The position numbers and the translations under genes were made by a program. The notes below the pieces were generated by a model, which was not told where the DNA came from, ran no database searches, and was given only the letters and a program-made list of their open reading frames with translations. A DNA stretch of 14,517 nt from the NCBI GenBank assembly GCA_034096865.1, contig JAWQFJ010008388.1:5001-19517 (forward strand), read 5' to 3'. Origin of the DNA: Theodoxus fluviatilis (Eukaryota; Mollusca; Gastropoda; Cycloneritida; Neritidae). Shown one piece after another: positions 8,138 to 14,517 of this stretch (position 1 is its first letter; every line of letters starts with the position of its first letter).

Positions 8138-9586
8138 AGAGCCGAGTAAGACCACGCACGGCAGGCTCTCTAATACCGCCATTTTTTCTAATGTGCTGCG
8201 GTTTTCTATGTTTATGAACGAGCGAGTCCGACTTGAATGAAAACATCTTCCCGCAATAAACCAATGTTATGGTACTTGCCATCAGAGCGAGGGGGAGCGG
8301 ATTTTGTTTTGAATGTAAAGACATCAGATGTAGTGTTGTCTGGGCAAGTAAGTGCATCTGTGTTTGCCTGCGCGTGGCGAACAAAGTGCCTCTACTTTAT
8401 GCTCAAGGCTTTCTCTAACGGCCCCGTACGTTTGGCACATTCTCAACGCCGAAGTTCCTCCTGGTAAATGAAAGAAAGTTCCTTGATACCTGAATCTAAG
8501 TTTTATAGATCAACAGCTCACGAAGAATGCACAAGAAGTGCAAACGTTTCCTCTATGTCTGATTTTTTTTCAAAAATTTAATACTGGAACGCGACCGGCA
8601 CAGGCTACTTTGAAGAAATATCTGCACACATGAACCACTGGTTTAGATTTTCTTCAAGGTAGTCAGCACGCTCCAGTTTGCCTTGTCTGGTGTCAGAGAC
8701 TGCGATGTGTTCACACAAAGAGACAAGTGAATGGGTGGGAGCTTCTTTGATGTGTCCTCGCTCTTGATGCATCGTGCTCTCTGTGAAAGTTCTGGCGTAG
8801 GTGCGGTAGTGTTGCATTGCTTCTGCAAACACAGCAACTGTCGTTCAAATATCAAAACGTGGAGGATCTGTGCCCGCCTATGTAGCAAGCACCACATTAC
8901 CCTTTTCATCGACACTAAGGTGGTTATTACAAGTCATGTTGTGCAATGCCATTCAGACACAACGGTGACATTGATTCTAGTTACCTAATCTTGCAGCCTG
9001 GGTTTTCACAAGAAAAATCATACATAAAAGAAAGTTTTGCCCGTTATTGCTGGTTCTGCACAAGCGGTATACATGTACATTAGAAAGAAAGGTCAACATA
9101 TGAAGAAGAATAAACTGATCAAGCAAATGCAAAAAGCACCCATATATCTTTACAAAAGGCGACAAGAGCAACCATTCTCTTTCATAAAGTGCAAACAGTG
9201 CAAGAAAAGTCCCATGAAGCATAACTCAAGGACCATTACGAATTAAACCAATTTATATGTGGTGACCATGGGAGACAGATGGCTTCAATTTTGGATTTAA
9301 CATAGGTCGAAGAGTAAAATTCAAATTCTCATAATCATAGACATGCGTGTATTATTATTTAAGTAAGCAGGTTTGTTTTTTAATTTGCTGTGAGCACGAA
9401 GAATTAACAAAAAATGCAGCAAATCTTACACTTTTGAGTTCTGTACACATTGGTTTAGAACTGTTTTGCTATACTGCATACTTACGTATTCCTAAGAAAA
9501 CATTATAATACGAATCTCGCCAGGATATGAGGTTTAGAGCTGGCGATAGAAACATGAGTGGAATGATGTTATCCAGCTTACCGGGC
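8133..9586. other. Non-repetitive intronic stretch, no confirmed gene
   Basis: This is the longest stretch of ordinary sequence in the C-D intron. Nothing in it resembles a serine protease exon, and exons C and D already join in phase, so no exon is needed here. One minus-strand frame (8832-8605, 75 codons) has a protein-like composition without low complexity, but I recognise no motif in it. It could be a relic of a mobile element. Confidence 0.5.
8605..8832 (-). other. Unrecognised 75-codon open frame, possible relic
   Basis: The frame begins Met-Phe-Ala-Glu-Ala-Met-Gln-His-Tyr and ends Cys-Ala-Asp-Ile-Ser-Ser-Lys before a stop. It has a balanced mix of charged and hydrophobic residues, unlike the low-complexity frames around it, and is preceded by TTTGCAG, which could act as an acceptor. 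It lies in the middle of a protease intron. I do not recognise a family. It could be chance, a decayed transposon fragment, or a nested exon; chance is likely for this length. Confidence 0.15.
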
Positions 9587-10021
9587 CGGTGTGTGTGTAT
9601 GTGTGTGTATGTGTGTGTATGTGTGTGTATGTGTGTATGTGTGTATGTGTGTGCATGTGTGTATGTGTGTATGTGTTTGTATGTGTGTGTGTGTGTGCGT
9701 GCGTGCGTGTGTGCGCGCGTGCATGCGCGTGTGTTTATATGTGTGTCTGTTTTTCTGTGAGCATGTGTGTGCGTCTGTATGTGTGTGCGTTCATGCATGC
9801 GTTCGTGTGTGCGTGCATGCGTATGTGTATGTGTGTGTATGTGTGCGTTCGTGCATGCGTTTGTGTGTGCGTGCATGCGTTTGTGTATGTGTGTGTATGT
9901 GTGTCGGTGTGCGTATCTGTGTTTTGTGCGAGCATGCGTATGCGTGTTTGTGTGTGCGTGTGTGTGTATATATACGTGGATGTGTGTGTGTTTGTGTGTG
10001 TGTGTGTGCGCGCGCGCGTTC

Positions 10022-10052
<31 letters not shown>

Positions 10053-10060
10053 TGAGTGTT
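9587..10060. repeat. TG/TATG-rich microsatellite
   Basis: Nearly continuous TG, TATG and GCGTGCATG-type repeats over about 470 bp. All frames through it encode Cys/Val or His/Thr repeats, typical of TG satellites. It abuts the 41-bp minisatellite after about 60 bp of unique sequence. Confidence 0.95.
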
Positions 10061-10121
10061 ATTGCAGTAGTCGTGTAGCAGCGTTCCAATGATAATGCAT
10101 TGTGGTGGCGCAGTGGACACG

Positions 10122-10408
10122 CTGACCACGCGAATCCATTGCTCATCATAGGTGTCGGAACACTGACCACGCGAGTTCATTGCTCACCATAGGTGTCGGG
10201 GCACTGACCACGCGAGTCCATTGCTCACCATAGGTGTCGGGGCACTGACCACGCGAGTTCATTGCTCACCATAGGTGTCGGGGCACTGACCACGCGAGTC
10301 CATTGCTCACCATAGGTGTCGGGACACTGACCCCGCGAGTCCATTGCTCACCATAGGTGTCGGGACACTGACCACGCGAGTCCATTGCTCACCATAGGTG
10401 TCGGGGCT
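10122..10408. repeat. 41-bp minisatellite carrying the exon C donor
   Basis: Seven units start at 10122, 10163, 10204, 10245, 10286, 10327 and 10368, exactly 41 bp apart. The rightmost unit overlaps the 3' end of protease exon C. On the sense (minus) strand each unit includes GACACCTATG|GTGAGC, the last exon bases plus the 5' splice site. Six copies keep GTGAGC; the farthest (10122) reads GATGAG and has lost it. Substitutions between units are few. Only the first donor keeps the frame into exon D; the next donors add 41 or 82 nt and change phase, and a stop lies at 10309-10307. Confidence 0.95.
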
Positions 10409-10529
10409 GAAGTTGGGAGGGACATGCAGCGTGTAGTCGGCGCTGGTGAAGTTGAGCTCGGCAAACGGGCGGTACTCGCTTGTGTTGTACTCGCCAATGG
10501 TCAGCCGTATGCTGCCCCCAAGCAGCTGT
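10393..10529 (-). CDS. Trypsin-like serine protease, exon C
   Basis: This 137-bp exon encodes the stretch between the catalytic His and Asp of the protease domain. The acceptor is TTCCTCTGTTCCAG (AG at 10531-10530) and the donor is GTGAGC (GT at 10392-10391). It enters in phase 2, its first base completing a Thr codon begun by exon B, and leaves in phase 1. The encoded sequence has the family pattern I-R-L-T-I-G-E-Y, comparable to the V-x-L-G-E-H region, and ends PPNFSPDTY, which leads directly into E-NDIAIVKL of exon D, as in a typical S1 domain. Asn-Thr-Ser and Asn-Phe-Thr are possible N-glycosylation sites, which would fit a secreted protein. Its donor lies inside the 41-bp tandem repeat. 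Confidence 0.9.
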
Positions 10530-10631
10530 CTGGAACAGAGGAACGGCCAAGTGGTGCTGTGTATCTCTTGTGCCGAGCCGCTCAAGCACCATTGTCCAAG
10601 GAGTTCGCCTCTCGTCTTCGCTCTGCCAACA

Positions 10632-10997
10632 GCCGAAACTAAGACAGTTCTACTGAGGCATTGAGAACTTGAAATCTGCCCACAGCCGAAACTAAGACAG
10701 TTCTACTGAGGCATTGAGAACTTGAAAACTGCCCACAGCCGAAACTAAGACAGTTCTACTGAGGCATTGAGAACTTGAAAACTGCCCACAGCCGAAACTA
10801 AGACAGTTCTACTGAGGCATTGAGAACTTGAAATCTGCCCACAGCCGAAACTAAGACAGTTCTACTGAGGCATTGAGAACTTGAAATCTGCCCACAGCCG
10901 AAACTAAGACAGTTCTACTGAGGCATTGAGAACTTGAAAACTGCCCACAGCCGAAACTAAGACAGTTCTACTGAGGCATTGAGAACTTGAAAACTGC
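10632..10997. repeat. 53-bp minisatellite, about 6.9 copies
   Basis: Units beginning GCCGAAACTAAGACAG start at 10632, 10685, 10738, 10791, 10844, 10897 and 10950, exactly 53 bp apart. The only variation I see is AAATCTGCCC versus AAAACTGCCC. The array ends about 100 bp upstream of the exon C acceptor in transcript terms. I see no similarity to the exons. Its high homogeneity suggests recent expansion. Confidence 0.96.
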
Positions 10998-11935
10998 AGG
11001 CACATACCGTGTCCTACGACGATCACTGAAGGTGCAACCTACACACACACCACGCACACGATTTGACCATTAACCTTTTTGACCGTAGAGCGGAAGCCCT
11101 GTTTATTTCTGAACTCTAGTCCGCTTGAATGAGAAACTGCTACCATGTGGGAACGGCTGTTGCCATGACGACAAGTACACGCGTACCAATCAAATGGCGA
11201 GACGCGCGGGGGTCGGTGCTGCGAGAGGTTAATTGGAGGCGGCATTTCACAATAATTTTTCCTGCAGGCACTGTGTATGAGGGGAGTGAAAGAACAACTT
11301 GACTGACCTAGTAGGCATTTTGAGGAGTATACACAATATTGTGGCACTGAGTATAGGCATCAAATTCAATAGGATTGTGCTTTTGATTACTTCAGCTCTG
11401 TTTACAGCGACCGGATATTTTTTGTCTGTTGACACAGTGAAGATGGCTGTAAATAGTCAGACTGATCTAAAGACATTTTGCTTTCTTTTGGATAGGATTG
11501 TTATTATATACCCCAGTCTTGAGTCTTCCATTTTCTCAAAGCAATTCAGACACAATCTGTTTTGGAGATTTAACAGCAAACACCTCATTCTTGTTACACT
11601 CACTAATTTATCCCACCTCAGATGAAATGACGGTGGTGATAGGAATGACAAAATTTCGGGACGGGGTGAGATGAAGAGATAATGGAAACACAGTAGAATG
11701 GAAAGACACTGAGGCTGGAATAAACTAAGCCAGAGAGACATAGCGACTATGGGGAAAGTAGGGTCGAGGTTGAAAGATGGGGTGGAGATAACAGTGGAGA
11801 GACAGATGTTGGTATGACAGCAGGGAGATAATACCGTGAGTTGCAGAGTTGATGTCGGAATTAATAATAAAATCAAAGGCTAGAATAGTTGACATGACCA
11901 CCAGAAGGTGCATGCAGAGCATGCTAGCCACTCAC
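10998..11935. other. Intron between exons B and C, no other feature recognised
   Basis: Ordinary, mostly AT-rich sequence on both strands. Frames of up to about 140 codons occur but have no recognisable motif and are interrupted by the surrounding intron model. No tandem repeat is seen next to the exon B donor, unlike exons C and D. Confidence 0.5.
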
Positions 11936-12122
11936 GTGACGCAGTGCCCGGCTGTGACAACATGGCGGCTGTCGATGAGGGCGCCCCCACACGGGCTTTC
12001 AGGACGCTGCAGACGCACCATCCACGGGAACTCGCAGCGGCCTGCAGGCACGCCGCCTATGATCCTGGCAGTCACGGCACCGCTGCCCAGGGAGCCAGGG
12101 TAGAACTGGCCTATGCCGCATG
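11936..12122 (-). CDS. Trypsin-like serine protease, exon B (activation site and catalytic His)
   Basis: This 187-bp exon follows the acceptor CTGTCTGGTCTGGCAG (AG at 12124-12123) and ends at a GTGAGT donor (GT at 11935-11934). It opens with A-C-G-I-G, whose Cys is in the position that tethers a light chain to the protease domain. It then encodes A-R|I-I-G-G, a trypsin-type activation site cut after Arg. FPWMV, CGGALI and VVTAGHC follow; the last holds the catalytic His, and the Cys residues of CGG and GHC form the usual loop disulfide. An extra Cys in GRCEFPW is not standard and could pair with the extra Cys of exon D; this is inference. Phases are 1 in and 2 out. The mature enzyme would begin IIGG. 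An activating protease cutting after Arg is implied. Confidence 0.95.
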
Positions 12123-12631
12123 CTGCCAGACCAGACAGCAAAGCAATGACGTTATTGTTGTTGTTCTTGTTGTTCTTGTTGTTTTTGTTGTTGTTAATGT
12201 GTTCTTTTTGTGTGGAATATTTATTTATGGCGCATGGTTTTCAGACATTACATCATACCAAAAATTGAAAATGCATGGCATGACATACTGTTGTCAATGA
12301 TTAATTCAATTTGTTGCAATGCACTCAATGGTACTCTTACAAAACAGCTTTGCAGTAAATAACATTATTTAGCAGGTAAAGGTACGTGTCCCCTACAGTA
12401 AGCCTCTCATTGCGCATCCTAGCATGGCTTTTTTTTACCACTCTAAGTGAAAATATTTTAAGAATGTAAGAGGTTCAGCCAAAATTTAAGTCTGTGAAAA
12501 TGAGATAAAATCGTATGCTTGTATCTGTGCATGAATAATGCACTTCTGCTGCACAACGTTTACATTATAGCTGATCGACTGTACTTCATTTGTTGCCCAA
12601 AAAAAGTGAGTCTCCAAGTAGCTCTCACAGC
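12123..12631. other. Intronic stretch with a TTG microsatellite
   Basis: A TTG/TTC-type trinucleotide repeat lies at about 12151-12197, just upstream of the exon B acceptor in transcript terms. The rest is AT-rich and without recognised features. No further exon is needed, since A and B join in phase. Confidence 0.6.
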
Positions 12632-12999
12632 TATCTCTGCTCATATGGACACGTTATCTCTGCTCATATGGACATGTTATCTCTGCTCATATGGACACGT
12701 TATCTCTGCTCATATGGACACGTTATCTCTGCTCATATGGACACGTTATCTCTGCTCATATGGACACGTTATCTCTGCTCATATGGACACGTTATCTCTG
12801 CTCATATGGACACGTTATCTCTGCTCATATGGACACGTTATCTCTGCTCATATGGACACGTTATCTCTGCTCATATGGACACGTTATCTCTGCTCATATG
12901 GACACGTTATCTCTGCTCATATGGACACGTTATCTCTGCTCATATGGACACGTTATCTCTGCTCATATGGACACGTTATCTCTGCTCATATGGACACGT
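12632..12999. repeat. 23-bp minisatellite, 16 copies
   Basis: The unit TATCTCTGCTCATATGGACACGT repeats exactly 16 times. I see a single C-to-T change in the second unit (GACATGT). Each unit has the palindrome CATATG. The 23-bp length shifts frame at each copy, so one protein repeat is seen in all three frames. Such uniformity means recent expansion or strong homogenisation. It lies in the A-B intron of the protease. Confidence 0.97.
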
Positions 13000-13047
13000 T
13001 ATAGCGCCCACAAATGTTTATTGCTATGTAGATCCCATTTGTGCCAC

Positions 13048-13425
13048 AACACGCGTGTGTATGTGTGTTTGTGTGCTTGTGTGTGTGTTTGTTTGTTTTT
13101 GTTTGGTTGTGTGTATGCGCGCGCATGCGTGCGTGCATATGTGTGTATGTGTGTGTGTGTTTGTGTGTTTGTGTTGTATTGTGTGTCTGTGTTTGTATGT
13201 GTGTTTGTGTGCATGTGTGTGTGTTTGTGTGTGTTTTTTTGTTTGTGTTTGTGCGATTGTGTGCGTTTTAGTGTGTGTTTATGTGTGTATATGTGTGCGC
13301 GTGTGTGTGTTTGTGTGTGTATATATGTGCGCGTGCGCGTGTGTGTATGTGTTTGTGTGTGTTTGTGTGTGTTTGTGTGTGTTTGTGTGTGTGTGTGTGT
13401 GTGTTTGAGTGTATATATGTGTGTA
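13048..13425. repeat. TG-rich microsatellite
   Basis: Irregular TG, TTTG and GCGTGC repeats over about 380 bp, ending some 25 bp from the exon A donor. Not coding; the Cys/Val and His/Thr frames are an effect of the repeat. Confidence 0.93.
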
Positions 13426-13450
13426 AAACAAAGATTCTGCAATTCCTCAC

Positions 13451-13636
13451 CAGCCGCAGGCCGAGTAGTGGTGGTGGTGGTGGTGGTAGTGGTGGGGGTG
13501 GTGGGACTTTGGAAGATGAAGGGGGCTGTACAGCAGTAGGTGCCAGGGAAACACAGGAGGGGGTAGGGCACCGTCTTCTCCCCAAGACTGCGTTGACACG
13601 AGTACTTGCACTGACCCCCCAGGTAGTATCGACACA
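13451..13636 (-). CDS. Serine protease exon A: six-Cys module and Thr-rich linker
   Basis: This 186-bp exon has an acceptor CCCTTGTCTTGCAG (AG at 13638-13637) and a GTGAGG donor (GT at 13450-13449), and is phase 1 at both ends, so it could be skipped or duplicated without a frame change. It encodes six Cys in the order C-x7-C-x3-C-x14-C-x5-CC within 35 residues. This spacing resembles the disulfide-knot or clip modules of arthropod serine proteases and also beta-defensin and big-defensin domains, which share the terminal CC. A Ser/Pro/Thr linker with ten Thr in a row follows (13493-13464), likely O-glycosylated. Its last G joins CA of exon B to give Ala. Cys 1 and the following Arg-Tyr-Tyr-Leu also appear in the 42-bp repeat to the right. 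Confidence 0.85.
13464..13502 (-). repeat. Coding ACC/ACT microsatellite (poly-Thr)
   Basis: On the sense strand, Thr codons ACC and ACT alternate with one Pro codon, giving Thr-Thr-Pro and then ten Thr. This is a trinucleotide microsatellite inside exon A. Length changes would alter the linker without a frameshift. Confidence 0.9.
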
Positions 13637-14096
13637 CTGCAAGACAAGGGTTTGTCACAGATGAAGAGCAGCGATTACCAGGAAGACAGCATCATTTACA
13701 GTCATCTATGAAAGATACAGTGGAAAAAATACAACACTAACAGATAGAAAGGTCTGATGCAATGGAACAAGGAATCAATAACAGCTAGGAATTGTCTGGT
13801 GATAACTGTGACAGACGCTTCATTCACAACCAGGAAGTCTCGGCAAACTCCAAGAACTTGTCACAAACAGAAGCTCTGGTGCACTGCAAGAAAGGCATCA
13901 CTGAAACGAACAAACACGTCACTTACAGACAGGGCTTAGCAACGTGCCGCAAGACAAGGATTGCTCATAGACAGACTGTAGTATTGCAGTTGCTGCACAG
14001 GCATCACGTACGATGCAGACTGGTAGAGGCGGTATAGCGGAACGAGGAATCACATACAGTCGGACAGGAAAAGTAACAAACTGTGACACAGAAATC
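13637..14096. repeat. Degenerate relatives of the 42-bp unit, upstream of exon A
   Basis: This intronic stretch keeps motifs of the 42-bp minisatellite at irregular spacing, for example GCAAGACAAGG near 13639 and 13949, CACAGA/CATAGACAG, and ACAGTC/ACAGAC, with much divergence. It may be an older part of the array. The alignment was by eye only. No gene is visible. Confidence 0.4.
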
Positions 14097-14517
14097 ACTC
14101 ACAGTCAGATAGTATCGGCATGCTGTCATAAGGACAGCACTCACAGTCAGATAGTATCGGCATGCTGCCATAAGGACAGCACTCACAGTCAGATAGTATC
14201 GGCATGCTGCCATAAGGACAGCACTGATAGTATCGGCATGCTGCCATAAGGACAGCACTCACAGTCAGATAGTATCGGCATGCTGCCATAAGGACAGCAC
14301 TCACAGTCAGATAGTATCGGCATGCTGCCATGAGGACAGCACTCACAGTCAGATAGTATCGGCATGCTGCCATGAGGACAGCACTCACAGTCAGATAGTA
14401 TCGGCATGCTGCCATAAGGACAGCACTGATAGTATCGGCATGCTGCCATAAGGACAGCACTGACAGTATCGGCATGCTGTCATAAGGACAACACTCACAG
14501 TCAGACAGTATCGGCAT
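14097..14517. repeat. 42-bp minisatellite with exon A-like acceptor, 11 units
   Basis: Units begin at 14097, 14139, 14181, 14223, 14257, 14299, 14341, 14383, 14425, 14459 and 14493; the last runs off the window. Three (14223, 14425, 14459) are 34 bp, having lost 8 bp. On the gene's sense strand a full unit reads CCTTATGGCAG, then CATGCCGATACTATCTGACT, then GTGAGT. The first part resembles the exon A acceptor, the next encodes Cys-Arg-Tyr-Tyr-Leu in the same phase as exon A, and the last is a consensus 5' splice site. The short units lack GTGAGT. Confidence 0.93.

Larger units (their letters stand above)
5823..13636 (-). other. Partial secreted serine protease gene, four exons A-D
   Basis: Exons at 13636-13451, 12122-11936, 10529-10393 and 5972-5823 join with matching phases (1, 2, 1) into 219 complete codons. 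In order they hold a six-Cys module (residues 1-35), a Thr/Pro linker (44-61), a Cys likely tethering the light chain (63), the cleavage site Arg81-Ile82, His121 and Asp172. The His-Asp spacing of 51 residues is close to the family norm. This layout is that of a secreted zymogen cut between a regulatory N-terminal part and the protease domain, as in clip-domain and disulfide-knot proteases of invertebrate immunity and clotting. Both ends are missing: signal peptide on the right, catalytic Ser on the left. Whether the enzyme is active or a Ser-less homologue cannot be told. Introns span about 1.3, 1.4, 4.4 and at least 5.8 kb. Confidence 0.85.

Noticed and set aside
7175..8182. Open frames rich in His/Thr, Ser/Leu or Arg/Glu
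   Set aside because: Translations of CA, GA and CAGA microsatellites, with matching frames on the opposite strand.
8977..9246. Overlapping frames of about 70-80 codons on both strands
   Set aside because: No motif recognised; AT-rich sequence easily gives frames of this length by chance.
9589..10180. Cys/Val-rich and His/Thr-rich frames
   Set aside because: Translations of a TG microsatellite; the spacing of Cys follows the repeat and shows no domain pattern.
10307..10392. Extension of exon C into the 41-bp array as coding sequence
   Set aside because: The open frame continues past the donor only until a TGA at 10309-10307, while splicing at 10393 joins exon D in phase and gives a normal S1 sequence.
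11457..11931. Minus-strand frame of 139 codons in the B-C intron
   Set aside because: No recognisable motif, low-complexity Leu/Ser content, and exons B and C join in phase without it.
12632..12999. CRISPR array
   Set aside because: The 23-bp copies are directly adjacent with no unique spacers, and the genome is eukaryotic.
12519..13539. Open frames across the 23-bp array that give a repeated peptide in three frames
   Set aside because: A stop-free 23-bp unit cycles through all three frames, so the open reading is a property of the repeat. The frames then run into TG microsatellite.

Overview
This is a eukaryotic, repeat-dense genomic window. Introns are kilobases long, GT-AG splice sites are clear, and there are many micro- and minisatellites, a non-LTR retrotransposon tail and a tRNA-derived SINE-like piece. 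The repeat style and the secreted trypsin-like gene suggest a marine invertebrate, probably a mollusc (gastropod-like). That assignment is inference; nothing here fixes the species.

The one gene I can support is a partial, multi-exon, chymotrypsin-fold (S1) serine protease on the minus strand. Four internal exons are visible, in transcript order: A (13636-13451), B (12122-11936), C (10529-10393) and D (5972-5823). Their intron phases agree at every junction (A-B phase 1, B-C phase 2, C-D phase 1), and together they encode 219 continuous residues. These hold a six-cysteine disulfide-knot module (clip or beta-defensin-like), a Thr-rich linker, an Arg-Ile-Ile-Gly-Gly activation site, the catalytic His in TAGHC, and the catalytic Asp in NDIAIVKL. 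The signal peptide exon should lie beyond the right edge. The exon(s) with the catalytic Ser should lie beyond the left edge, so the intron after exon D is at least 5.8 kb.

Layout, left to right. Positions 1-730 hold dispersed-repeat-like sequence with a duplicated hairpin. Positions 731-2180 are bounded by 119-bp inverted repeats, which suggests a foldback or MITE-like element. A tRNA-derived SINE-like fragment lies at about 2343-2510, and a CA/TA microsatellite at 2932-3013. A 2.5-kb minisatellite of 21-bp units (about 120 copies) runs up to 8 bp from the exon D donor. After exon D come the 3' end of a non-LTR retrotransposon (6519-7076), a very G-rich block, and about 1 kb of CA/GA/TA microsatellite. 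A 41-bp minisatellite then contains the exon C donor. Exon C is followed by a 53-bp minisatellite, exon B, a 23-bp minisatellite of 16 copies, a TG microsatellite, exon A, and a 42-bp minisatellite that leaves the window on the right.

The most unusual signal is that several minisatellites are built from splice junctions of this gene. The 41-bp unit carries the last bases of exon C plus its GTGAGC donor. The 42-bp unit carries an acceptor plus the first codons of exon A (Cys-Arg-Tyr-Tyr-Leu) in the same phase. The 21-bp array begins almost at the exon D donor and contains many acceptor-like pyrimidine-CAG tracts. The long open frames across these arrays arise because the repeat lengths contain no stop in some frames; I do not regard them as genes.
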